Part shown: in pieces, positions 24,401 to 36,392 of the stretch
Layout: every line of letters begins with the position of its first letter
Numbering within the stretch: position 1 is the first letter of the stretch
From: Rhyzopertha dominica
Lineage: Eukaryota > Arthropoda > Insecta > Coleoptera > Bostrichidae
NCBI GenBank assembly: GCA_025024175.1
Contig: QCXZ01000138.1
Span: 53,415,092-53,479,091, forward strand
Length of the DNA: 64,000 nucleotides
Reading direction: 5' to 3'
The notes under the pieces: generated by a model
Databases searched by the model: none
Told to the model about the DNA's origin: nothing
Seen by the model: the letters and a program-made list of their open reading frames with translations, nothing else
Program-made: the position numbers and the translations under genes

Positions 24401-25079
24401 GCCGTAAAAGGCAGCGCATTTCTCTCCCCCGCCCCCTCGCACTCCGCTCTACGGGAAGGGTTCTTTAAATTTGTGTCGCTGTGCCTGTTCCCAAAGAGAA
24501 TTTAAATTGGTCCTTTAGCACTCAAAGAAACGGTGAATGCAAATGCAGCCAACGGCGACCGAATTCCACGGCGGTTACGGCTGCATTAATTAATAACTGG
24601 GGCATTTACTCGCACGGTAATTTGAGACTCTTGGCGCGGAGGGAGCGAGATCATTGGTTGGAATGCCCTAATAACATGTGTAATGCTCCACCTCAATTAC
24701 TGGAGTTATCTGGTAGATGCTTTGGGGTGTTATCACGGGGAATTCATCTGTTGATACATCCGTAGGGCTTGTTTCAAATTTTATTGGAATCTTAAACCAT
24801 ACCTTACGTAGCGCAAATAAAATGTATTATAGTATTGAAAGAAACTGCTTTGTTGAGAAATTAAACAACTAATAACATGCAACAAACGAAAAACATACGA
24901 AAATACAAGAACTGGGCTGGTTGACACACAAGAAGAAAATGATTTTGAGATTAATCGATGTATATGTTTTTGGCTAAAAAGAATACATGAAGGCGACAAG
25001 TCACACGATCGTAACGGGCATGTTAATATGTTAATATTTTCTCGGAAAGATCGCTGTCTCTTGAAAATACTGACAAAAA
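21441..25079. other. Non-coding, unassigned, several GC-rich islands
   Basis: GC-richer, non-repetitive patches occur near 22400-22700, 22960-23480, 23640-23960 and 24400-24720, embedded in AT-rich sequence. Frames in them (up to 97 codons) have no recognisable domain. Single Ns lie near 23330 and 24235. No transposon end, RNA gene or exon is supported. Confidence 0.45.
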
Positions 25080-25087
25080 GTTATAAG

Positions 25088-25125
25088 TCTGACGTTTCGA
25101 TTACACCTGTAATCTTTGTCAAAGA
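25088..25125 (-). ncRNA. Hammerhead-like motif at the 3' end of a PLE
   Basis: On the minus strand TCT (25125-25123) can pair with AGA (25090-25088). The box reads TTGACAA (25122-25116), two changes from CTGANGA, followed by one extra A. Stem II GATTAC/GTAATC is a perfect 6 bp around AGGT (25114-25099). Then come GAAA (25098-25095), CG and TC. It lies about 210 bp downstream of the GIY-YIG frame, in the same sense, where PLE 3' ends carry such motifs. The core changes make cleavage doubtful. Confidence 0.5.
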
Positions 25126-25337
25126 TGAAGAACCTCAAAATTTGCCTGACGCAAGTTCAAACAAAATTTTAAAAGTAAATAAACAAATCACCAAGAAAGC
25201 GAGACGTCATAGAAACAACGTGCCAACCTGACAAAAAAGAATCTAACGACGAAAAAAGAACTACCTACCTATTAGATATATACGAACTACTTGGAAAAGG
25301 ATAACTACAAAATAGCCTTCCAAATGTCACCTAACTC

Positions 25338-25706
25338 CTAATTTCCACAATCCCTATTAAAATTATTAGTATTCCTACAAATTTCTATATCTTCTTTTAT
25401 CAGACGTTTGTGATAATATTTTTCTCTACGTAAAATTTTCGTTTTATCAAAATCAATCATGTATTTAGTCAAATATAAGTGTTCAGCTACGGAAGATTTA
25501 TCTACCTGTTGCAGCCTAGTAACACATATGTGTTCTTTCAAACGCGTACCTACTTTTCTTTTAGTTTGACCTATGTAACACTTGCCGCAAGAACAAGTAA
25601 TTTTGTAAACACCCTGGCTCTCTAAATGTACTTTATCTTTAGTAGAAATTTTATCTAAATTAATATATGTACTATAAACAACTAAAATATCGTGTTTTCT
25701 AAGCAT
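25338..25706 (-). pseudogene. PLE GIY-YIG endonuclease domain, open 122-codon frame
   Basis: The frame is intact but only the C-terminal part of a PLE polyprotein, which would cleave target DNA to prime reverse transcription. Residues 32-34 GVY and 43-46 CYIG are the GIY and YIG halves. CSCGKC (38-43) carries the cysteines usual in PLE endonucleases. Arg55 and His59 in TRLKEH fit the catalytic arginine region, AEH is at 74-76, and Glu105 in IKEDIEI fits the metal-binding glutamate. It ends in NFNRDCGN like other family members. The ATG is only the first available after upstream breaks; a real protein would have begun in the RT. A near-identical but broken copy lies at 49140-49460. Confidence 0.9.
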
Positions 25707-26060
25707 CCTCTTTAATTTTCCGTAAACTTAACTTCAATTTACTTTGTTCTGGCTGAGAATTTACTTGATTTGGATGAGCACTTTTATTAAAAACTGACCA
25801 AATATTCTCATTGTTATAACCATTTCTCACTAGCGCTGATTTAAGATAATATATTTCTTTTTGTAAAGAACTTTTGTCTGATATCCTTTGTGCTCTAACA
25901 AATAACGTCCTTATAAGACTATTCTTTTGAGAGGGAGGGTGGTGAGATGTGGCATGTAAATATCTGTCTGTGTGTGTGTTGGTTTTCTGTAAACCTTGTG
26001 TTCTAACTGTCCAGTGTTTATTCTGTAAATTTGGACGTCCAAAAAAGGTAAATAACCATT
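25707..26060 (-). pseudogene. PLE RT-to-endonuclease linker remnant
   Basis: Minus-strand translation in shifting frames gives words such as NGYNNENIWSVFNK and SAHPNQVNSQPEQSKLKLSL. They are shared with the plus-strand copy at 48760-49130, where KPTHTDRYLH is also readable. Several stops and frameshifts are present. The TG-rich patch near 25965-25980 matches codons for the THTDR region and is not a separate microsatellite. Confidence 0.75.
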
Positions 26061-26279
26061 GCTTTCTAATTCTATAGTAAAGGTATGTCAGGATTTTGTT
26101 TGTTCAAATGATTTAGAAACCTACCCAACTCATCTATACCATGGGGTCAAATAACAAAAGTATCATCTACGTACCTATACCAACATTTTGGCTTAAACTG
26201 AAAACTGTTTATCGCTACCTGTTCAAAATTTTCCATAAACAAATTGGCTACTACAGGACTTAGAGGTGAACCGAGAAAA
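26060..26279 (-). pseudogene. PLE reverse-transcriptase palm fragment
   Basis: Continuous translation from 26279 downwards gives GSPLSPVVANLFMENFEQ (RT motif B), then FKPKCWYRYVDDTFVI with the YVDD catalytic aspartates (motif C), one opal stop, and PHGIDELGRFLNHLN. The order and words are diagnostic of Penelope-like RTs. The N-terminal RT motifs are absent because of 5' truncation. Further stops follow in the DIPLL segment. Confidence 0.92.
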
Positions 26280-26360
26280 GATTATCTGCATCACGCAAAA
26301 GAAAACCTAAACTGAAGACCGTTCTCATTATAAATGTACTAGCTCTGCAATTGAAATTTT

Positions 26361-26400
26361 TTCATCCTGAAAACTTTCCAGTCAAAACGTCAGACTTTCA
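26361..26400 (+). repeat. Decayed plus-strand copy of PLE family-1 terminal sequence
   Basis: TTCATCCTGAAAA, then AAAACGTCAGACTT, parallels the minus-strand 3' end of copy A (TTCATCTTTGACAA, then GAAACGTCAGACTT). About ten bases of stem II are missing. It places an inverted terminal sequence just upstream of the 5'-truncated copy A. Confidence 0.4.
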
Positions 26401-29400
26401 GCTGTGTTGTGGAGTGGAGAAAAAACGCTATTCCATTAAGGATGCATATTTAATGCATTGTAAAGTTGGGCAATGCGAGCGGTCTTGAGAGAAGCGTCGC
26501 AAAAATTCCCCAGGGTGCCCTAAAGGTGAGGATGTGATTTCGTTAAATAATTCAACATCCGGTTACTTGAGTCACGTAGTTCGCGACGTGCGCATTAATT
26601 TCAAAAGAAAGAATGAATTATTCTGCGAGGAAAAATGGGGTACTACAGGAAAATGTCTAGAGCATGCAAAGCGTGAACAAAATCATTTTCACTGAAGTAG
26701 CTAAGAGCTGACCATATTCCAGCACCGCATTAATTATAAAACCAAAAAGCGCAAGGTCGGTATATTTCGTCCTTGTGCGATCGAAGTCCCAAACGCCCAA
26801 ACGTGTCCGCTTTATCTGCCACAAATTCGCGAGATTTATGGGAAAGAAAACACGCCATATGGATTTTATGTACCTGTGCTGAAAACATATTTTACTGTAA
26901 CTATTCTTATACATTATTTATGCACCAGCATCCGTTAGATAGGAGTATGTTTAATGCATTAGCGTGGGCACTTCGGTTACGCAAGGGTTTTATTAGAAAA
27001 CAAAGGAGTATCGATAAAAGTCTACCCGTTTCAGCTGCTGTTACAAAATTCATCGTCTAAAGGAAGACGGGGATGTTAGAGGATTGATCGGTGAAAGTAA
27101 GGTGAATGATATTCGCTATGTTTAGAGTTGGATTTTGGATGTGTGCAACCAACCACTGCTTTCATTTTTAATGAAACATCGATTATATATTGTTGCTACT
27201 ACCACTAACAACCTTATATACTCTATAGTATTTTAAACACTTTAAAAAGTTAAACAAACCCTTGCAAAAAATGTTCCACAGGAATTTCATTTACTAATCT
27301 TAATAAGTGTGCTGTAAATGCCACTGCTTCTGATAGTTGTAATTCTAGTAATACTTTTCGCTGGGAAAAGAAGGTTAAATGTATATATTTTCATTGTAAT
27401 TTCGCAGATAAGGCAAGTAAAATTGTCATATTCTTAAGTAAAGAAATGTTCACTGTCTTCCCTCAAATTAAGAACGAAAGACCTTCTTTCTGTTAAGATC
27501 TAAGTAAATTTGTTTACCTATTTTTATCGTGTTTAAAAAATTATCTTGAAACTGAAACTGGAATGGAGCATTTTAAAGAGTATACTGGGAGAAAAAAGGG
27601 GGTGGAAAATGAACAACAAGCTAAAATATGAAGACCGTGAAATACGTGTAAAACAACCGTGTATAGAGCCAGTAAAATAAAAAATAATTGCAGAACAGTG
27701 GTCAGAAATTGTAAAAGACAAGAAATCAATAAGTGAGGATATCCTAAACTTTTACGCAATCCCAGACAGCGTATGATAATTCGCTAATTCAATTAATCAA
27801 TCGACACTTCTACATATTCATTATATGACTGTGTTGCATGCCAGATTCCAAAGCTTTGAGAAGATATGGCCCAACTGAACACGTAAAATGAACTCGGCTC
27901 CTCTTAAATTGTGCTCTCTCGATTTCGCCCCCTACGATCGTCGTGTCCCCAGTATTTGCTCGGCATAAATGCAAACACATTAAGTGACGGATTGCGGCAA
28001 ACACAGGATCATAACGCTTCAGTTTACGATCTAGTCGGTAGTCGTCCGTCCGTGATTGGTCTGCATTATGCTGATTATGCCGCTATAAATTGGCTTTGAA
28101 GTAACAATTTACTGTTAATCGCCGTCGTCTATTCGATTCAGTCGTCCAATCGGGCGTCCAGTGAGCATATGAACATATCCTTTTGGTCGAATGGGTTAGA
28201 TAATAGTGTTTGGGATTATGACGGGATGATTTTAGCTTATTTTCGAAAAATGATTTGCTGCAGCCATGAACAGAGTATTTCATACTATTTATATCATCCA
28301 AAATTTCATTCTGAAATGAACAACGGCCTTGAAAGCCTGAATTTTATTATACCCTACTTATTATTTATAAAGGCAAAAGGTTGTTTGTTGCTCCATATCA
28401 AAACACTAACGTTAATTGTTAAAAGAACTTCGCTTTGACGTGTTAAACGTTTAATTTCCCATAGCACACCACGGTACGGCTTAGTAATTACAGCTTATCG
28501 CTTACAAATGCTTAGCAAATAACACACTGCATTCAAACGTAAACCAAAAAATTTCGCTGGTTACTGAGCCTCTAAATTTAAAACCGAAGAAAGATTGTTA
28601 ACTATGGTTTTAGAAATTACAGTTTGTCACTAGCTAACTAAATCGTTATTTACTTTAATTAATTGTAGATCAAAATGAAGTAGCTAACTTTACGCAGTGA
28701 TGTTTGTTTACTTCCGAAAATCGCTATGGTAATTCATGGCTTTTTCAATGCCTAATGTAATGCAAGATGATTGCGCTTCAGAAGAGCAAGAAGCTGGATC
28801 GACCAGAGACCTCGGATGGAATTTTCCACTCTCGATCCGGATAAGCGGCAGAAATCAAATTAGGTACGGATTGCCCCTTCCGCAGCCGGCCGCACACTTT
28901 TTTCATCTCCGCAGACGATGGCGCTTTCCCTCCTCATAAATCGAGAACGACGAAAACAGTCATCCGTCCCAGGAATTCTCGAAATCGTGCCGTGCATACG
29001 CGCCCCGCGTAATGTATACTCGAGCAATAAAACCTACATTTGCAACATCGTTCCGAGAGGAGTTCCGTGAATGGATGGGGACCGGCAGAATGGAGCGATA
29101 GAACCTCCTTTTACATGCCTTTAAAAGGCAAACACAAAATCCTGATAAATGTGGCTTCCAAACAGCACCAACATCGCATTAGACTTAGGCGTGGAGGCAC
29201 GGTGCTGCCTTAAGCTTGATGGGCTCTAGAAAAAATCTTCGGATTTAGCGCGAATATTTTTGAGACGATAACTAATGGCACCCTTGTGTTTGCGTTCGAA
29301 GTTGTAGGGTCATTTAGGAAGAGCCGCGACCATCAATATTAATTCTACCGAAAGATTTGCGGAAGTTCGGTGAAAGAATGGACTATAGTTAACATATTAG

Positions 29401-30695
29401 AGAACTTAATTTAAAGAACTTTTATCCGGAGTAACTTGATTTTTTAAATAAAAGCGCATATATATTTTTACTCCATCAGGAGTTAAGTTTAGTTATCTGC
29501 TATTGCAGTAGTTTTTGGAATCAAAGTTAAATAGCCATTGATTTCCAAATATCCATACCTCCTTTCCAGTATTGGATCGTCCACAGGACTTACTACCGAT
29601 CACAGAATATTCATGAACAAGGAACCTTGACAGGCCGTTGCATTCTTAACAATGTAAATCCAAACATAAAATTACAGTCACAGAGTTTGAAAGTTCGTCC
29701 ATGCTGTCCGTTTTCTCAAATCAAAGCTAAACTTTACCAATTACACACCTTGCTAACCGAGAAAGTAGAGAGTTCTTCTTTTCATCTGCTGTAATAATTT
29801 CTAAATGCATCACCACCAATGAATGCAAACGGCAAACATCAAACGGACGCTTGAAAAGAACGAAACATACCGAAATAAAAAGGTTTTAATTAGCGTGTTT
29901 CAGGTATTTCTATAAATGTTTTACGAGCCTGCACAGAAAGCTGTAAATGAAATGCATTCGTAAAAAGAAAGCTGTCGTCATTTCCGTTAAGTAATAGGAA
30001 AACCTTTCAAATTTGAACGAAGAAAGTGGCCATTTCAGGGACTGAATTATTAAAAGCAAAGTTTCGCAATCAGTAGAGATATAGCACGGGCAATAACGAT
30101 AAAAGAATTGGGGCAATAATCCGCTGTAATTTCCTTTGTAATTTCAATATTATTATTGCTATTACATTATGCGCCCATAATTACTTACCATATTTTACAA
30201 AGGGCGACTAAACATCTTACAAATCTTAGCATTATACCCACTTTGTTTTGACGTATACTATTACAGGTACAAAAATTTTAAATATGTAATAAAATTTTAC
30301 TAAAAAACATTGTTAATAGTCGAAATTAACCGCACAAGTTTCTTTACTCTTTAAAGAGCACACAATCATTCCCAGTACAATGCATTAAAAAGGCTGCATT
30401 ATTAAACCTTTTAATTTCAAAACATCACAGCTAAAATACATATCCCTACAAGGGCGAAAGTGGGGCCATCGCAAAAACCAGTATAATAGCCAAAATTCAA
30501 GATAAAAAGTGCGAAAAGACGTTGGTTCGTCGAGATTTTTCAAAAATAGTCACGCAAATTTAATACGACGTATACTATATAATTTTGTATTCATGATTGA
30601 AGAATTACACAAGAAAATTAAAACTGAGCTAGAAATTAACTGCTGTAGAGAGAGTTTACATGATTTTTGAGATACATAAAATACTAACTTCCTTG
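26401..30695. other. Non-coding, unassigned
   Basis: Alternating AT-rich sequence and GC-richer islands (near 26450-26660, 26740-26850, 27840-28170, 28740-29120). Short frames of up to 95 codons lack recognisable domains. No RNA gene, transposon end or tandem repeat was found. Confidence 0.45.
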
Positions 30696-30873
30696 ATTAT
30701 AAAAAATTCTTAGTAGGCACACTGGTACAACGAAGAGATGTTATTCCCGTATATTTAGCATAAAAACCAGGCGCCTCCACCAAAATTGACAGCCTATACC
30801 TATATGTATAAACGCCAATTCGTTGGATTATAAAAAAATTCTTAGTAAACACAGTGGTACAACAAATAGATGA
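30696..30873. repeat. 131-bp spaced direct repeat
   Basis: About 46 bases at 30696-30741 recur at 30827-30873 with some ten differences; both contain GATTATAAAAAA, ATTCTTAGTA and GGTACAAC words. This suggests an old tandem duplication with a unit near 131 bp. It lies just beside a dispersed repeat (30905-31062) and may belong to the same element. Confidence 0.6.
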
Positions 30874-30904
30874 ATATGACGTCTTCATTTCTTTAAATTG
30901 AACC

Positions 30905-31062
30905 ATATACATTTTTTGTGTCATTCAAGCCTCTATTAAGTATAAGGAATTTACCCATTATGTATTTTGGTATAAAACAATCAAAATGGGTACAGTTGGA
31001 TAAATGATCATTCAACATTGGAGAAGTAGGCAAGAAATAAAATTTCAAAGTGTCATCAGGCA
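30905..31062 (-). repeat. Dispersed repeat R1 copy 1, possibly coding-derived
   Basis: Shares a stretch beginning AACAATCAAAAT, with 25 of 27 bases identical at its core, plus weaker similarity to either side, with 53592-53735. On the minus strand both copies give similar peptides: SNCTHFDCF here and SNCAYFDCF there, with NDTKN against NDTRI further on. That suggests an origin in a protein-coding element. The minus frame 30893-31078 is open for 61 codons here. I do not recognise the family. Confidence 0.5.
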
Positions 31063-31078
31063 ACAAGCTATCATCCAT

Positions 31079-31939
31079 AGATTACAGTGAGATTGAAAGA
31101 ATTCGGCATTATAAACGCTGGAATCTACAGATGATGATACGACGTTTGCTACAAAGGTTTCTTATGCATGACAAGGGGTCATTGTTTTACATGTCACTGC
31201 GTCAAGAAAACAAGAATAGCGAAAAGAATAGTACTGGAGCTCCTTCAAGCTAAAAAGAAATTCCAGCAAGGAGTGTCTTGTACACTGTAAGCCATGGACA
31301 TTGAAACCCTGTAAAGTTTATTCCGAGCGCTCACCACTTGACTCCCGTCAATCGCGATAAGTATCACCGTGAGGGGGCTTATGTAATATTCAAAAAAGGT
31401 CACCCGCTTGAGGTTTGGCCGACTGTCGGCGAGGTTGTTTCGATTTCCCCTGGGATATCGTTAGCAGGCAGGCATCCCGGCCGAGAGCTGTGTTTTAATT
31501 TTATCAATCCTCTTTGGGCAATTTGAAGACGTCCTAAAGGCTTAGGTTTATTACGGAATAAATCTCTTGGAGGTCCCACGACTCTCCTCCTCTGTCGTCT
31601 TGATTTGTGTATCGGAACCGGGAATAATTAAAAGATAAAAAGTTGATGCACGCCGCTCTGAGAAGGACGCCTCCGGTTCTTCTCTCGGCTCATTAAAGGA
31701 AACAGTGGTATCGAGTTTCGCGAGATAACAATGTACCCGAAGCGACCTTGGAGCGCCTAATGGTGTTGCGGGAGGCGCAGCACATTTTCTGCGTTTTATC
31801 AGATTCGAAACTGTAAGAGAATCTCAGATGTTGAAATGTCACAGACAGAATCGGTAAAATTCTTTAAAAAAACAACACTCCGTACTATCTTCCTGCCCTC
31901 TTGGAAAATGTCATAGATTCTTCCGTCTCCGAAGGATGA
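31079..31939. other. Non-coding, unassigned; GC-rich patch 31300-31780
   Basis: A GC-richer, non-repetitive island at about 31320-31780 has no recognisable product in any frame. No mobile element was seen before the PLE fragment that begins near 31940. Confidence 0.4.
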
Positions 31940-32025
31940 AATAAATCCTCTTATCTTCTAGAGGTATTTGCAGCATCCCTTGTTTATGTGGTGCCGTGTA
32001 TATTGGCGAACAGGCAGATTACGTT
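31940..32025 (+). mobile_element. Short PLE family-2 GIY-YIG fragment
   Basis: Reads SRGICSIPCLCGAVYIGE from about 31957, almost identical to the GIY-YIG start of the fragment at 20925-21440. Both begin within a few bases of the same AAATAAAT word, so they share a 5' truncation point. This copy breaks off right after the YIG motif (one base lost in GAACAGG). Confidence 0.8.
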
Positions 32026-35000
32026 CGTACATCCTAGTGTTTATTGATTTGTCGAGTTTATTAACAGGTGTTTTTTTTTCAATCTAGACCAAGACAGATA
32101 TTGGCTCCGCAGATCATATGGTTTGTGTAATAATAATCTTTCGTGGATCACTTGCAAAATCTGCAAATTTGCCTGGTGTTCTTGAAACAGGTCTGCCCAT
32201 TATATCAAAACTAAGGCAAAAATTGTTACAGTCCGTTGACATTTATAGACCAATGCAAAGAACAGTTATTTCATAGTAGATAGTAAATGGAATCTAAGTC
32301 CTCATAAAGAAAAATGAAACTGTAACAGTTAAACTGTTGGCTGCAAAACACAAAAGTACCTGAAATCACAGCTTACAAATAGGAAATTCAACGTTGCGAC
32401 TCCTTATGCTAACAGCTTGCGATGCTTTCTTACTAATAAATTAAGTTTTGATTAGCATATTATCATCAGATCAATTTCCAGACGATCTCGCCTTGCAAAG
32501 TAGTTTATAAACTTAGTGCAGGTGCTTAGTTTTTATTGACCGATCGTAACCTCCAACAAACCGCAAGATAAACCGCGACATACGCCAGATTGAAAACAGA
32601 ATAAGAAGATTTACCGCAAAACACCACCATCGGAGCATTTCCACGCCACAAAGAGAGAAAAATCCGCTGTCACACCGTTCCATCCCGACGCCCTTTTGTG
32701 TACATCATCTTTCGGTATCCCAAATGCCGACACCGGAGGATCGATATACTCCGGTACGGTACATTTATTTTGCAAAGCGCGACGCAAGGAACGAACCGTT
32801 ATTCGAAAATGTACTGGGTGCGCCCAGTGCAAGGGTGAGTTATAGTTTGAACAGACGCGCACGCAATTAGGCACAACAGATTTACTATCAGCGAGGCGTT
32901 AGAATATATTCGTGAGATAGTATCTCGACCTGGATTTACTGGTTTTAATCCATTACACCAGAACGGCGGCTTAAATCAGGGGTGTACGGTATTAATAAGG
33001 GGTTTATGGGCGGATGTATCCGTTACGATGAAAGATGGGGAAGATGGATGCTCGTGCAGCTAGTCGACTGCAGATGGCAGTAGCGTTAGGCAGCTAGAGG
33101 TGAATTACTACAGGATCGGTCTTATAATCCGCGTACTTCTTACTTGCGAGATGGTTACAAGCTGCTCTTAATATTGTATTAAGCAAGAGAAAGGGCCGAT
33201 GTAGTTGCGAGACCATATGCAAATTAATTCACAACTGTTAATGTTGTAATGTTAACCGGTAGAAGCTGTAGAAAATTTATAATTAGTTACTTTTTGCATA
33301 GCTTCTGCCAATTTTCAGCAGTGATACTTGCTACAGCTGCCCCTTTTTTAAATATTTTTTTCACATGTTTTATATAAAATATATTTCATATGAATTTAAA
33401 ACTTAATCAAATCAAACTAGCTCGTGATCCTCCCAAAGTGAGGTTGAAGAGCCATGCGAAGAGTAGCCTTATACTTGTAAATTACGAAAAATAGGCAGTA
33501 ATTTTAAAATATCAAATGCCTTCACAAATTCATGTAAAATAGTCAAGTTTTGTGATCTTTTTGTAATCTTACCATTACAGACAGAAGCACTGTCATTATT
33601 GCATTAATATATTTTCATGTAACAACCTAACAAATTGTGGGTTCCTTCACATTTAATTCAGAGACCTCGGATGAATTCCTCTGAACTTTCGACTCTATAT
33701 TTGAAAAGATGGAATTTTCAAGGGCGAGCTTTCATCTCCTGTCAATCAAGAGTTCATTGACAAAACTACCGAAAATTGCGCTCTTATAGTTTCTACATGA
33801 AGAAAATATTTGCATAACGTTTATTACTCTTAGAAGGCTCGCTGAAATGACACATTCGCGAACTGTCAATAAGGTTTTCCTGGACAGAACACAATTTTCG
33901 TATAGGTAAAGATTTTTTTAAATTCAAGTGTAGTTGAAATAAAATTTTGAATAGGAACATGCATTCAAAAATGCTATTGATGTTTGATATTATTGTTAAA
34001 TACAGTAGCTCACGGGGTTAGCTAAATTTTAGTCCTTTAAATATACATTAAACCATTTCGTATGTTACCCAAACCACACGACAGTGATCTTTTTCGCCCC
34101 GAATTTTTGTACGTTTCATCCCTTTAATTTATCACTGTGCTGCGCACAGCACTTGGACCATAAATTAATTATTTTTTTGAGGCAGTGCCCGCATGAACTC
34201 TTGATCCGGTCATTAGCGGGTGATATATGGCCAATCCACGGTACCGGTCAAGTTCCAAATGCAACACATGAAGGTGGTTAGGAAAAACATCGCGGCTGCC
34301 TTCGCAGGGTGGAGCTTGATTTACTGCCCTTTCCCACAAAAAGTTGGATAGTTGCTGTAGACGTTGCCTGCCGTAAGAACAGATTTGTGTCTGCAACGCC
34401 GCTGGTGCTGGAAGGCATGTTGGAGAACAATTAAAACATATTGCTTAATTAATTACTTAAGCTGCACATTATAGATACCAAATAGACATATTTCTAGGAA
34501 TTGAAGAGGTATTACGTGTCACAACTTACCACCTAATAAACATCAAACCTAAAGATTTAACGAAAATTGAAGTATACGCAATGTTGTCTGTATTCGTATT
34601 ATAGGTTTGTGGCTTTGTAAGCCAATACAGCTGTTCTCAGACTGTTTCTAATACAGATAATGTGGCTTAGACTTAAATTATTATGCTGAGAACTACACTC
34701 TTTGAAGACACCGTCTTTGGGGACCTCTGTAAGTTTTTAAAATGCCACTACAAGGTGGACTACCGTTTAGAGTGCAGATTTCCTCATTATTTGCCAATAT
34801 ATGGCATGGCATCGTCCACAATTATTTTATCCCTTGTACTGTTTTCGCTGTATTTCAAAACTTCATACATTGCTTATAAGTACATCAGTAAATAAATCAG
34901 CTAACTTGTACTTTCCTTTGTCTAGGTAAGTTCTGCAACTCTTTATTTCAATGCGTCTTCCAGTTTTGGTGAGTGTTGCTTCACATATATGGTTCTGCTT

Positions 35001-35623
35001 GAACGTTAAACAGATTTCTTAAACAGCAAATTTTCGTACCCTGGAATCTACAAACAGTTTTAAGGCTTGCTTGAACTATTTTATTATGTGCTACGATTTA
35101 TGTTTTAAATATTTAATTTCTTGGTCAATTCGCAGTTCAAAAAGTTCATTGCTTCTGAAGTTTTATAATAGTACGCTAAAAATATTCGCATTGCCGTCGT
35201 TCTTGATGAATCTAAGGGAAACGCTATCTTGGCGATTTTTTTGCATGCATATCTTTTATCGTTAGTTTCCGCAATTTTGGCAGCAATAAACGTTAGCTCT
35301 TTTGTTTAACTCCGTCGTTTCTGATCTCTATTACAATGAATGGCCTAAATGTGCACTATAGATTTGGAATTACTGTACTTTGTCATGCGTGGGAGCTTTA
35401 GTTTACCATCTGCATGGCGCCATTTATACCTACTTACTTTTGTCGTAGTTTGACTTACTTAAGGTTTAAAGTAAATAAGTATATGTATTACTGTTAATTA
35501 TTTCACGTTTAAGAGTGAGAATTGGTACCAAGGTATGTGTGGTTTTATTAGACAATAATTATTGCATGTCATTGTTATTCCCAAACTTTTATTAGCATTC
35601 ACAAAGAACTATCAAATTCCCCT
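32026..35623. other. Non-coding, unassigned
   Basis: Includes GC-richer islands near 32570-33080 and 34150-34400 without a recognisable product. The stretch 32080-32400 has a few protein-like words in broken frames, but I could not match them to any family. The rest is AT-rich. Confidence 0.4.
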
Positions 35624-36392
35624 CTTCGGTGGAAACTAATTTTAGCTCAAAATCAACACACAGATGTACTTTGAGCTGCAGATTCCAAAAATTTGATCAG
35701 GAATGAGCTAGGACGTCGGGCGGCCTAATTTACGCCACATTTAGAGCGAACCGTAGTAGCTAGCGACCAACGGATACCATTCCGAAATTCAGGAGGTCCA
35801 GATTAGTAAATATGCTCGAAATTATACAAATCGGAGGTGAAAAAATTTTAAGGTCCAAAAAGAACAAAGGGGTTTAGCCTTTGATGTTTTGCGATTTTTC
35901 GGTGGAAACTAATTTTAGCTCAAAATCGACAAACAGATGTATTTTGAGCTGCAGATTCCAAAAATTTGATCAGAAATGAGCTAGCACGTCGGGCGACTTA
36001 ATTTACTCCGCTTTTAGATTGAGCCGTTGTAGCTAGCGACAAACGGCTACCATTCCGAAATTCAGGAGGTCCAGATTAGTAAATATGCTTGAAATTATAC
36101 AAATCGGAGGTGCAAAAATTTTAAGGTCCAAAAAGAACAAAGGGGTTAGCCTTTGATGTTTTGCGATTTTTCGGTGGAAATTAATTTTAGCTCAAATTCG
36201 ACAAACAGATGTATTTTGAGCTGCAGATTCCAAAAATTTGATCAGAAATGAGCTAGGACGTCGGGCGGCCTAATTTACTCCGCTTTTAGATCGAACCGTT
36301 GCAGCTAGCGACAGACGGATACCATTCCAAAATTCAGGAGGTCCAGATTAGTAAATATGCTTGAAATTATACAAATCGGAGGTGCAAAAATT
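35624..36392 (+). repeat. 272-bp satellite array 2, about 2.8 copies
   Basis: Same family and orientation as array 1. It starts mid-monomer at the CGGTGGAAACTAAT word and stops at GTGCAAAAATT. Copies differ from array 1 by several per cent and share variants such as GACAAACAG and TTGCGATTT with array 3. One copy has GGGGTTTAGCC with an extra T. No protein is encoded and the flanks are unrelated to those of arrays 1 and 3. Confidence 0.96.

Larger units (their letters stand above)
25088..26285 (-). mobile_element. Penelope-like element copy A (RT palm, GIY-YIG, 3' hammerhead-like end)
   Basis: The best PLE copy in the window, on the minus strand. In order it has RT motif B (GSPLSPVVANLFMENF, from 26279), the YVDD catalytic motif, the C-terminal linker, the GIY-YIG endonuclease (25706-25338), a 3' untranslated part and a hammerhead-like end. 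It is 5'-truncated before the RT fingers and carries stops and frameshifts in the RT and linker. PLEs copy themselves by target-primed reverse transcription using this RT/endonuclease pair. A decayed plus-strand copy of the same terminal motif sits at 26361-26400, so the element lies between inverted ends. Confidence 0.92.

Noticed and set aside
25965..25982. TGTGTG run considered as a microsatellite
   Set aside because: It is the decayed codons of the THTDR segment of the minus-strand PLE linker.
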